Shown: positions 49,258 through 60,383 of the stretch, piece after piece
How the letters are laid out: every line of letters starts with the position of its first letter
Position numbering within the stretch: the stretch's first letter is position 1
Assembly: GCA_030268105.1 (NCBI GenBank)
Contig: BSDZ01000094.1
Coordinates: 5,676,501 to 5,740,500, forward strand
Direction: 5' to 3'
From: Volvox africanus
Taxonomy: Eukaryota; Chlorophyta; Chlorophyceae; Chlamydomonadales; Volvocaceae
DNA: 64,000 nt
Notes under the pieces: generated by a model
What the model saw: only the letters and a program-made list of their open reading frames with translations
What the model was told of the DNA's origin: nothing
Database searches by the model: none
Made by a program: the position numbers and the translations under genes

Positions 49258-50980
49258 TTGATGGCTGCGAACAAGCCGTTCATGTCGTACGCGGGCTGGC
49301 TCGTCTGTGTGTGTATTTGAGAGGCCCTCCATGTGAGGTGAGGAGGGGTGAGGAGGGGTGAGGAGGGGTGAGGAGGGGTGGGGTGGTTTACCCACGTTAA
49401 GGGGGTATCCGCACAAGTCATGTGCATCCCCTGCCTCCCTAGGTGCCTGATGGCTGACGGCGTTGCACTTCCGCCATCGCCCTACATGGGTCAGCGCTGC
49501 CGTTGGTTCGTTGGTTCCCCCGCCTTCCCCCCGCACCCTTTGGGTCCACCCGACATGCAAACCCAACGACACACCGCACCATTACACCCGCTACAGAAAG
49601 CAGCAGGTAAAGTTACGACAGGGTTTCGGAGCTGTTACGTTTTATTCACCGTAGCTGGTGGTGGGCCAAGTTACCCGCACCGTTATTATCCAAGAAGGCC
49701 AGCGCAGCCAACGGATGGGGGAAAGACGAAGGCAGCCGCCGACATCTCTCCTAGGCAGTACCAGACTCCCACCCAGTTGTTATTTGCGCCTCCCAACAGC
49801 CGCACCAGGTCTCGTGTCTCGTGTGTTCTCCCCTCCACCCCCAGCACCCTGCCCGCAATACCCGGCACCCAGAGTGGTCTCCCCAGCTGTGGCACTGTTG
49901 GGGATCTTCCCCCCCATCGAGGAGAGAGGGAGGGAGGGAGGGAGGAAAGGAGCAAATTGTATAATTGGAACGGCAACTACAACTACCTAACTGAATTGGT
50001 TATGGTCTCCAAAGGGCCCCAATCTCCCCTCTCCTCGGCAGCGCCGCCGTCGAATGCACCGCTGCTGTGGCCGCATTCTTCACGCTGGACCGGGAAACGA
50101 GGCTGTGATGTCTGTGTGTGTGTGTGTGTGTGTTTGAGTGCCAACATGTGCTGATGTTGTACGCCTATTGATAATGTGATTTGTAATACAACTGCTGTAC
50201 TTCCTCCCTGTCGCGCTCCCGTGCTGGAGGGGCGGGGAGAGAGCGGCGACGGGCTGGGGAGCGGCGGGCTGGGGGGGGGCATTGCCTAGGGTCCTTGACG
50301 GGGAGAGATTTCATTCCTGGATCAGGTGGGGGTGGGGAGTTAGGGTGTAGAAGGGAGTTTGCAAATGTCAATGTGCCGCCAGCGTCACAGCTTGACAGGA
50401 AAAAGAGTCTTGCCGACAACGATTGCCCGCCCTATTGTCAGCTAAACCCTAAGTTTTCAGCTAAACTTGATCAATTCGAGAAAAGGTTTCGTGAAACCCA
50501 TTCTTAAATCTTTCGATAACAATCTGACTGCGGATGCATACATAACCAAAGCAAATATCCATCGACATGTACGACAGGTGACAACGGATTCTCCGAAACA
50601 ATCGACCCACCGAGCCACCACCTGGAATCGGATAGGTGGCTTCGTCTTCTTATAATTCGTTATGTAATTACGCTGGTTAAAAAATTTTGATAACTGATAA
50701 TCATCATCATCATCATCATCAATAACAGCGGCTGCGGTCTCCCGAGACCGACTTTGAGAAGGAGAGCGTCCCAAGGTTCCGTTCCGTTCGGACAGCGCTC
50801 TGTTTCTCCGACCACTGTTTTTCCCACAAGCAGTCTTCCGCTTATCTAGTAGCTTTTATTCGTCGTCGCCCTCGCGGTCATCTTTATGCCTTGTTTGAGA
50901 GCCGCGACAACGCGCAGCCACCGCACACCGGCGGGTGCTTCTCGGTGATCTTACGGCTGCGGCAGCATCAACAGCAGCAG
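48362..50980. other. Intergenic region before the PFK gene
   Basis: About 2.6 kb of non-coding sequence with several simple repeats: ATG trinucleotides (about 49228-49258), a GAGGGGTGAG-like 10-mer (about 49336-49380), GT (about 50111-50132) and ATC (about 50699-50721). No domain is seen in any frame. Four GTTAGTTG-like units occur near 49052-49080. The promoter and 5' UTR of PFK should lie in its last part; an upstream ATG at 50886 opens a short separate frame. Confidence 0.55.
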
Positions 50981-53900
50981 ATGCAGAACGGAGTCGCGAC
51001 GATGTTCATTCCAACGGTTAACATCAGCAACTCATCGCGTCCCTGCTCTTGTCTCTCTTCGCGGTTTCCGATATCATCGCGAGTATCCTCAACTTCAACA
51101 TCCTCAACATCAACATCCTCAACGTCATCTTCATCAGCATCATCAGCATCATCAGCATCATCAGCAGTAGCAGCAGCAGCAGCAGCAGCCTCCAGCCGCT
51201 TCGGAAGGCAGCTTTCCGCTTCCACTCCTGGGAGCCTCCGAAGAAGGGCAGGAGGGCGGTGGCTAGGAGGAGGGGGAGCTGGGCCAATCGCGGCCATTCC
51301 CAACGATCCCTCCTGGACCACAGCTGATTTGGCGCAGTCGGGGGGGTGTTTCGGTACAATGGGTGCCGAAGAGGAGCTGGCGCTGGTTTCCTTCCACATC
51401 CCGGTCGCCAGCCCCACCACCGACCCCGCAGATGTGGTGATGTGTCCTGACGTCCGGGAGAGGCTGATTCCCCGAGACAGCCCGTTGCTGTGTCACGACA
51501 ACTTCGGCGGTGGCTTTGTGGACGACGAAGACCGCATCGCGCTCAATACCATGCGCCTGTCATCGGTTGCCTCATCAGGTGCCTCTTCGGATAAAGGAAA
51601 CCAATAAAAACATAGGATTAACGAAATTACATCAGTGCAAATCAAAGTGATAGATACATGTCGTATAAATCATCATTGTTTAAAGTTTTGAAGTTTTAGA
51701 GTTTTGAATTTTGACTAAAGTGTGTAGCACAAATAACACAAATCTTAGATTTTCGCTTGTCAACGTTTACAGCTTTATGCATTTAACTTATTCAACATCT
51801 CTTTGAAATTTATTTTAGCAATTAATGCATTAATACAACTTTTGCTTTCATTCCTCTCTTCACCTTCCCGCTGATCGCCAGGTGCAACCGACATGTGCGT
51901 TGATTTGCCCGAGTCCGGCTTGTTGACTGGACCTGATGAAGGCGGACGCGCTCTGACGTGGCCCGTCACACGGCCCGTACCCGCAAGCCCGGGTCCAGGC
52001 GGGTACGGCGACAATGAACGCGGCGGCGCCGCCACCCGGATTGGCGGAGGCCAGCAGGAAATACGACCGTCGTATATGTATTCCACGCCACCGCGGCCGC
52101 CGTCGCAGCAGGGCATCTCTGCCGTCGCGGCGCGGGTGCCCGCAGTCAATGCAGTCAATGCGGCGGCGGCGGCGGCCACTGCACTCGCCCAGGGAGCCCC
52201 GGGTGGGGGAGTCAACGATCCCAACGGCGGATCGGTCCACAGACACCACCATAACGTAATTTGCTGGCGCGATGTGTGTGAGGGTGTGTGTGCCGCCCCA
52301 CAGTCTCTGCTGCTCCGGAACCTTACCCCGGCCGAACTGGCGGATCCGCACCTCACTTGCCCCACTTGCTGTATGAACCAACAGCACTGCCTGACGGGAT
52401 GTGAGGCCTTCTGCAATTTCCATCCTGTTCGTTGTGTTCGTTGTGTTCGTTGTGTCGGTTTTGTGCGTTGCGCGTACACTTTGTTTGCTTCTCCCTGAAA
52501 CCATGCGATCAACCCATACCATGTCCAGCTAGCCATACATGCATGACTACCCGCCTCTGCAGGTGAGCACCCTCGCCGACCGTGTGTGTGTGAGTCTCCC
52601 CTCCTGGGCGGTGCGGGGGGGCCCGCGAAAGAGAATCTTCTTTGAGCCATCCAGGGTTAGTGCCGCCATCGTGACGTGCGGACACATATGCCCCGGAGTC
52701 AACGACGTGGTGCAGGTGGGGAGAAGAGTGAACGATGAGGGAAGAGCGCCCGGTTCTCCCCCCCCCACACACACACAACCCCCCCCCACACACACCACAC
52801 ACACACACACACACACAACACACACACTTCCCATTTCCCCCCCTTCCCCCACCCGCTTCCCAGCCCCTACTTCCCAATGCCTCCCCTCCACCTTACCCCC
52901 TCCCCCGCACCCCCACCCCCAACTCAAATTCGCGGGAGAAGACCGCCGCATCATCACTTCTCTAATTCCCGTGTACTGCAACCAATCGTGTCATCTGTCG
53001 TATATCACCATGGGGTATCACCAGTCACCCGGGGGGGGAGGAAGGGGGAGAGGCAAAGATTGAAACCCAGCATTCCCCGCCGAACGATCGGCTTCATTGC
53101 ATTCATAACGTACACATACACATACACATACACACGCACACGCACACGCACACGCACACGCAGGCCATTGTGCACCGGCTGACCGACTACGGGGTGCCCG
53201 AGGGGCAGGTCCTCGGCATCTGTGATGGCTTCAAAGGCTTCGATCCCCGCCACCCCGCAAAGCCGCGACCCCTCACCCGCCACGTCGTGGAGGGCGCTCA
53301 CCTCCGCGGGGGCTCCATGCTGGGCACGTCGAAGTGGGTCACTGAACACGTGTGGGGGAGATGGGTGTGGGGGAGATGGGTGTGGGGGAGATGGGGGTGC
53401 GGGGGAGGGGAGGGGAAGTCGAATAAAACGAATACTGAATGCTGATACTGAAGAAAAGAGGACTAACTACCGTGAAGGTGGAGGATGATGGTCCACATCG
53501 GGCAGGGGGGTTGGGGGTTGGGGGAAGGGGAAGGGGGGCCTAGCCAATAACTCTGTGGCTTCTGTCTGTTTGTCTGTCTATCTGTTTGTCTGTCTGTGTG
53601 CCTGTCTGTCTGTCCCACTCTCCAGCACATTTCTCCCCCGTAACTCCACCTCGTGTGCCTCGTCTGCTCCCCTCCCCCGGCACAAAACACACCATCAGGG
53701 GGTGGGCGGACATCGACGCGGTGGTGGCCAAGATTGCGATGTGGGAAGTCAACCACCTGTACGTAATTGGGGGAGACGGAGGGCTGCGGGCGGCGCAGGT
53801 ACGATTACACGCGCCGTGTGAGTGTATGTGTCTGTGTGTGCGAACGGAGGTTGGGGCGACAAACCTCCCTCCAGGTCTTAATGGACTTCCCCCCCCCCCA

Positions 53901-56900
53901 TTTCAGTGGTACGGCAGTATTGGCAGCTGAGGAGCCGGATTACTGTCAGCCGGTCCCGCCGTAAGGTATTCCTCGCAACGTGCTCGTAACGTTTCATGCC
54001 GTGCTGCCGTACCACGGTGCTGCACTGTCTCCGCTGCATCGCCCCCGCTCCCCCCCAGCTGGTTTCGGAGCAGTGTCGTGCTCGCGACCTGCCGTGCTGC
54101 GTCGTGGGCGTCCCCAAGTCCATTGAGAACGACATACTGCTCGTGGACCGCACGTTTGGGTTTGAGACGGCGGTGCAAGAAGTGCAACGACCACTGCTGG
54201 CGGCGAAGGTACGACAGATGCTCGTGTACGGAAGTGCAGGGCGCGAGGGGAAAGGGGGTAAGCAAACCCCGACCAGGTCTCCTGGCAGCAGCGCTCACAC
54301 ACGGCCAGATTTGTGTGTGTGTGTGTGTCATATTGTCATCTAGCTGCGGCGATTTGTGCGTGCGTAATGTGTACGGACGCCTGTGTACGGCGTACTACGC
54401 GTACGACACGGGTCGCCATTTCTTTTGCGCTGTGCATCTGCGCCTGCCCAAATGTCCGCTGTATTCATCTGTCGTCGCTCGGACTGCCTTTCCACGACGA
54501 GTCATCGTGAAGCCGTACACGTCATACACATTCAGGTGGGCGGCGGGTACTTGCTCCGCGGTCACCACGCGCTCGCAGGTTGAGGCCAGCAGCATCCGCG
54601 GAGGCATAGGCTTGGTGAAGGTGATGGGCCGCCACTCGGGCTTCCTGGCCATGCAGGTGCAGGGGGTCCTGGCCGTGTGGGGCAGAACGGGGGAAGAGAG
54701 ACATCTGAAACATCGGAAGGAGGAAGGCGAAGGGGGAAGGGCGGGGGAGGGGGCGAAGGGGGCTCAGCCCGGGGCGGAGGGCGGGGAAGGGGGCGGGGCG
54801 GGCCGGGGCAGTGGGATGGAGGGGGATAAGGGAGGGAAGGCAAGGGAGGGAAAGGTCTCTAGATCGCCTGTTCAGGACTTGGCGGCTGCTTGGGACGCTG
54901 CCACCTTTCCCCCCGGAACCCCAACTTCATGTATCTGACCTCGCGCCTGTCGCAGGCCTCCTTGGCGAGCGGGGTGGTGGACGTGTGCCTGATTCCCGAG
55001 GTGGGGGGTGGGCCTGGAGGGAGGGATGGCATGGACGGGAGGGAGTTTGGAATTTCTAGGTTTGTTATGAGAACTGCAGGAGATATGCCGTACACTTTAT
55101 CGTGGTACTGCTTGCCTTGACTGCCTATCCGTTCTCCCCCTCTTCACCTTCCGCTCCCCACTCCCCTTTTCCCCCGCCACCTGCGCAACCATATGTGTCG
55201 TATCACCGTACCCTCCGCCGTACATGCCAGGTCTCGTTCACGATGGACGGCCCACACGGGTTATTGTCGTACCTGGGTACCGTGCTGGAGCGCAAGGTAA
55301 GGAATATTTGTATGTGTCAGATGGGATCTAGGGGAGGTGAAAGAGGGGCAAGTGTGCTGGTTTCGGCGCATCATTTGGTCTTGCTGCTGAGCTGCTGATC
55401 CCCCCTCCCTTCCCCCTTCCCCCCCCTTGTCGTGTCGAAGGGACACGCCGTGGTGTGTGTCGCGGAGGGTGCCGGACAGGAGCTCATAAGCGCCCACACA
55501 CCTCTCACTAAGGACCTGCTGGGTATGTGATTGTACGCACATCGCTTCCGACTGATAGTGGCACGGTTTCGAAAACCGTTTGTGGAAACTGAAATATTAT
55601 CAGTAATGTTGTCAAGTGTTGTACGTAATCCACACGATAACACACGGTATTTGTGCGGGATGTACGTGACTGGCGGATCTAACTGCCCTGTTTTACTGTG
55701 TCCCCCCCTTTTTGGACGATGTCAGCCATCACCCGACCTTCACAGGGTTAGTCCTGGTTCAATCAGTGCCAGCACATCTGATTAGTTTCATTTTGTCTTC
55801 CCCCTCCCCCCCCCTCTTTCATCTCACTTCCCCTTCCTCCCAATCTGGCGTCCCCCCGCCGCTGTTTTTCACCACCAACCCGTGGACAGGTAATCCCGTA
55901 CTGCACGACATCGGCGTGTACCTGAAGGCCCGCATCAAAATGCACTTCAAGGATATGGCAGAGGTATGGCTATCAGTTGTGCCACAATCGGGCGTTAAAT
56001 GTAGATGTGTGTTAAATTTTACATGTGATCTGTGTTGGCCGTATGCTGCCGCCGTACATTAGGTACACCGTACGTTATCCATCGTACCGATTACCGTACA
56101 CACCACCATTATGACCGTTTCACCATAACCGGTCTGACAATCGCGCTCGCGCCAATCCCCTCTTCTAATTCGCCGTACAGGTGCGCTACATCGACCCCAC
56201 CTACATGATCCGCACCACTCCGTGCAACAGCCTGGACCACATCTACGCCCGCGTGCTGGCGCACAACGCGGTGGACGCGGCTTTCAGCGGTGAGGGAGGG
56301 AGGGAGGGGGGGAGGGAGGGAGGGAGGGACGGGGGGGGGGAGGGGGGGAGGGAGGGAGGGAGGGGGGGAGGGAGGGGGGGAGAGGGAGGGGGGGAGGGAG
56401 ACGGGGGGGGAGGGACGGGGGGGGAGGGAGGGGGGGAGGGACGGGGGGGGGGAGGGGGGGAGGGAGGGAGGGAGGGGGGGAGGGAGGGAGGGAGGGACGG
56501 GGGGGGAGGGAGGGGGGGAGGGACGGGGGGGGAGGGAGGGGGGGAGGGACGGGGGGGGAGGGAGGGGGGGAGGGACGGGGGGGGAGGGAGGGGGGGAGGG
56601 GGGGGGGGAGGGGGGGAGGGACGGGGGGGGGGGAGGGGGGGAGGGACGGGGGGGGAGGGAGGGGGGGAGGGACGGGGGGGGAGGGAGGGGGGGGAGGGAG
56701 GGGAAAACGGCGCCTGCACGAGGGAGGTGGCGAAGAAGATGACATGGGGAAGAGACCCCCGTACGACTGTAGGGATGTCGGGAGTCGGGAGGGGGGTGTC
56801 GAGTGGCGCGCTTATCCACTTGTGACTGCCGCTGCTTCATTTGAGCTGCTGTGTTTTTCCCCCGCCTCGCCTTTCCTCCTCCCGGCTCCCCGACCGTCCC

Positions 56901-58671
56901 CGTTCGGGCTCTAGCGCTTGCCCCGCCTTAACCTCACTTTCCCCGTCCCCCGCCCCCTTGCTCCCCGCCCCCCTGCCCCCCCGCCACTCAGGCTACACAG
57001 GTGTGACTGTCGGCATGTGCAACAACCACCACGTGCTGCTACCGATTCCGTTGGTTGTACAGGTTAGTAACTTGGATGGTGGTTGCTGGTCAAGTTTGAT
57101 GCTAGTGACATCCTTCCTTGGGTGTTGTTTATAAGTACCTTTACCCGCCCACCCTTATCATCATGCCGTATATTAACGGTTTTAACGGCAATTGACTCAG
57201 GGCGCCATTGCTCGGATCGCAGAACGAAACACAACTGCCTCCCTGAAGTCTCTCCCCTGCTCCCCCGTTAGACCCCGATCATGCCGCCGCTTCTTCCTCG
57301 TTTACATCCGTCTTTCCCCCCTTTCCCACCCCAGCCTCACCCTCTTCTCACCCCCTCCCTTCCTGTCGTACGTAGGCGCCTCGGAGGGTAGACCCATGGG
57401 GCATGGCCTGGAACCGCCTCCGCGCGGACAGCGGGCAGCCCAGCTTCCACCCGCCTCCCTCCCTGGGCCGCGGCGCCATCTCCTCCACGGCCTCGTCCGA
57501 GTCCGAGTCCGAGGGCACCCCCTCCCCCTTCACCTCCTGCGCGGAGAGCTTCCCACCCTCACCGACCCTATCACCAACGGACTCCGTCGCCGACATCGCC
57601 ACGACATCCGCCGTCACCGCCGTCGCGGCGGCGGCCGCTGACGAGGCGATGGCTGCAGCAGAAGCAGCAGCTGAAGGCGGCGACGGCGGAAAAGGCCGCA
57701 GTCCCTCACCGACGGCGGCGCTACCAGCTGACGAGACCGACGTGATGACGTGGATGGGTTCGGAGCCCACTGGCCCGCAGGACACGATGAGCCCCGCCGC
57801 CGCCGCCGCCGGTAGTCATGGATTGTACGGCGGCGGTGAGGCGATCAGCCCTCCCGTCGAGCCGGCGGATGTGACCGGTGAGCAGCTGCATGTTCTCGCC
57901 ACCGAGCCCGTACAGGCAGACCTGCCCTGGCCGGCGCCGCCTCAGCCGGAGTCGCTGGGCTCGGTCCTCGGGGGCGGTGACAGCGCTATCTTCGATAGCT
58001 GCGGCGCCACCGAGAGTGATCACGGCAGTGTGGACCTGGAGGCGGACTGCAGCGGCAGCAGCAGCCGGCAGGCTGACGTCAACACGGTGGTGGCGGCCGC
58101 GGGTAGGAAAGAGCCGCGGACGGAAGAGGCGGTATCGCTGGCAGCGGCCTCGCCACCGACAACGGCTGCTGCTGCAAACGCACCCTCGCTTTCGTCGACC
58201 GCCGTCGACAGGTCATCCCATTCTCCCAACGGCGCCGAACAGAAGGGCGGTTTGACTTCGCCTCACTCATCGCCTCAGGGGGGACCCCGGGGGCCACTGG
58301 GTGCCGTTCTTCGATCCGTTACCGGGGCAGCGGCAGCGGCAGCGGCAGCGGCAGCGGCCAGTGGCGGCAGGGGCGGCAACGGCAGCGGCGGCGGCGGTGG
58401 GAGCGGTAGCGGAGGTACGAGGAATGATGTTGGCCCCGGCGGCGGCGGCGGCGGGGGAGGCGGTAACGGTCAGGTGCGAAAGGGCGAGGCTGGCGGCGAC
58501 ATGCAGCATGCGAGCGACGGAGGCACATCGGATAGCCGGAGGGCTGCATCGGGCGTGACGCCTCCGCCACCGCCGCCACCGCCGCCGTCCTCGTCGTCGA
58601 AGAGAACGCCGGGGAGCCAGCGCCGGCCCTCTCATAGGGCCCCTTATCGAGCTGATGACGATAGCGAGTAG
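50981..58671 (+). CDS. Phosphofructokinase (plant-type architecture) with unusual active-site motifs and long C-terminal extension
   Basis: Phosphorylates fructose 6-phosphate in glycolysis, if active. Exons: 50981-51578, 51882 to about 52370, about 52533/52563-52715, 53164-53333, 53699-53798, 54059-54208, 54579-54656, 54956-55000, 55231-55296, 55441-55522, 55890-55963, 56181-56289, 56992-57062, 57376-58671; only the second/third exon junction is unresolved. The start at 50981 is the first in-frame ATG of the open stretch; the Ser-rich N-terminus could be a plastid transit peptide. Conserved landmarks: [94 protein letters not shown], and GQPSF near the end. GGDG points to ATP rather than pyrophosphate use. 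Several motifs deviate from the family (see findings). After GQPSF about 400 residues of Ala/Gly/Ser/Pro-rich disordered sequence follow, absent from ordinary PFKs. Confidence 0.85.
52767..52826. repeat. CA microsatellite in a PFK intron
   Basis: [16 protein letters not shown] repeat in the intron 52716-53163. A second CACACG/CACATA run fills 53103-53161 up to the acceptor of exon 53164. Confidence 0.85.
53350..53394. repeat. 15-bp tandem repeat directly after a PFK exon
   Basis: Three copies of GTGTGGGGGAGATGG start 16 bases after the donor at 53334. Each unit has a GT and purine-rich context that mimics a splice donor. Confidence 0.85.
53560..53622. repeat. TCTG/TCTGTTTG simple repeat in a PFK intron
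   Basis: Imperfect TCTGT units form the pyrimidine-rich part of the intron 53334-53698. Confidence 0.8.
56290..56704. repeat. 415-bp G-rich (GGGA/GGGACGGGGGG) satellite in a PFK intron
   Basis: An almost unbroken purine tract of GGGAGGG and GGGACGGGGGG units begins inside the donor of exon 56181-56289. It occupies the 5' part of the intron before exon 56992-57062. The G runs are on the transcribed-sense strand, so DNA or RNA G-quadruplexes are likely. Long Gly/Glu-rich and Pro/Ser-rich frames across it are artefacts of composition. Confidence 0.95.
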
Positions 58672-59241
58672 TGATGTCGGAACTGCCGTACCTAGAGGCT
58701 CATGTTGGCTTCGATTATCTTCCGGAAAAAAACAAAAACTCAAAACTTAAGGGTTGCGACATGTGTGGCGTTTAGTCCATTTCGGTTGGTGGTTGCGGTT
58801 ATGTTTTAGGGTTCAAAGAGGGAGAGAGATGTTCAGGCTGGTCGTTGAGGTTTGAGGACGGTTTCTGGGTGGAGACTTGGGATACCTTCACTGATGGTTG
58901 CAGTAAAATGAGTACGACAGTTGGTATAAGGTTTTGCACCTTGGATGTTATCGTACAAGACGAATTGGGTTCCGTTATTCAGCCTGATTGGATGTGTCTT
59001 AGTGTGTGGGGGGTGGGGTGGGGGGGGGGAGGGACGAAGCGGTCATTGCGGCCCACTACCTCCAGCACTTGCTTGCGGGGGCAGAGGTTAGTGGGTCTTT
59101 ATAATTGTCCAACAGCCTTATTTCGTCATATCATTCAAGATTTACATTGCTGCATTCGGGGCAATATTCACGCGAGTGATGATCGTCGTTCGCCGCGTGT
59201 GTGTGAAGGGGGAGGGGGAGAGTGCGTGTGTGCACGTGGGC

Positions 59242-59256
59242 TTTAGGGTTTTAGGG
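59242..59256. repeat. Telomere-like TTTAGGGTTTTAGGG motif
   Basis: Nearly two TTTTAGGG units in the convergent 3' region; related motifs occur at 12377, 37065 and 45693. Confidence 0.7.
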
Positions 59257-59476
59257 TTGGTGGGTAGGAAGTGCCATCAGGACCCCCTCAGCACCCGCCA
59301 CCCCTCCCGCAGCCGTTGAACTCGGATATGCGTATAGATACATTGCAGTGCCGAAAGTTGAGACCATTCCTTCTATCGTACATTCGTACGTTGCGCCCCT
59401 CCGGCTTCTTCCCTGGCCCCCAACTTCGGGGAGATTGAGAAGTCGACCTCTCATTCAGTCAAATACAACCACCCGA

Positions 59477-59481
59477 ATGTA
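59477..59481 (+). terminator. Candidate TGTAA polyadenylation signal of the PFK gene
   Basis: First TGTAA on the plus strand after the PFK stop, about 800 bases downstream, a normal distance for volvocine 3' UTRs. Confidence 0.45.
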
Positions 59482-59783
59482 ACAGTCTTGCCTGCTGGTT
59501 GTAGCTGCCACCAAATCCAGTGTGGACGCTACTGCGTCCCGTCTCCGGAACTGCATCGCGCGACATTCATGTACCAACTCCACTCATTCCGGCATTGTTG
59601 TACATGAGCTTCGTCGTACATCAGCACACTCTTGGGCAGATCCCCGGCAGATCGCCAACACTGCCACTGCTACTGCCACAATCCCGGCAGGAGCAATGCT
59701 CCGTGCGGCCGTCTTCCCCCCCCCCCACATATACATATTGGGAGTAGCAACCCGATAAGGCCCCCAAAGTACATTCGCCGCGA

Positions 59784-60346
59784 TCAAATGTCGACGCCCA
59801 TCCACGTCAGCCAACCGCAAATCAACACCGCCAAGCCCGCCACGTAGCCCCCCAGCACCGCCCGCCGCCGGGAAAGAGGGCACACGTCCACCACCTTGGT
59901 GCCATGTAGCGCGGGTATGGATGGGTGTCCCCGGGGAGGGGGCGAGGAGGAAAAGGGGGGAAGAGGCGACATTGAAGCTGCAACTCATCAACCTCGGATG
60001 GCGGCCACCGGTGTGGGACACTGAAGGACGTGGTGACGACCATAACACTCGCCAGTTGTTATGGGTTATAATCACATCAGATGCGGTTGGGGTGTAAGTT
60101 ACGGTTGCGGTATGGCATTGATCATGAAAATTTTGGTGCAATACCGTACACTGCAGTACAGTACCATGCAATGCAGGCCCTACAGCATTAGGAGATACGC
60201 CCCTGTGGTGACACCCCACCCCCGGGCGGTGAACGTGGACCACCAAATCATCATGGGAAGCAGGCACTGGGGGGCAAGCACTGGGGGACGGGAATACACA
60301 CCGTCGGACCCACCATCAGGCCATCGTCATCGGCTTGGCTTCCCCC

Positions 60347-60383
<37 letters not shown>

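Larger units (their letters stand above)
58672..59783. other. Convergent 3' region between PFK and the pseudo-rhomboid gene
   Basis: Both genes end here in opposite directions. TGTAA at 59477-59481 (plus) could end the PFK transcript and TTACA at 59142-59146 (TGTAA on the minus strand) the rhomboid transcript. A telomere-like TTTAGGGTTTTAGGG sits at 59242-59256. I see no coding sequence that I can support. Confidence 0.5.

Noticed and set aside
48903..50160. Several plus-strand open frames of 60-260 codons
   Set aside because: They have no ATG in good context and no domain, and they cross simple repeats. Composition explains them.
50886..50950. Upstream ATG at 50886 as the PFK start
   Set aside because: It opens a different frame that soon stops, so it would be an upstream frame at most; the in-frame ATG at 50981 is used instead.
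56109..56840. Pro/Ser-rich minus-strand and Gly/Glu-rich plus-strand reading frames
   Set aside because: They are caused by the GGGA satellite in a PFK intron; flanking PFK exons join in phase across it.
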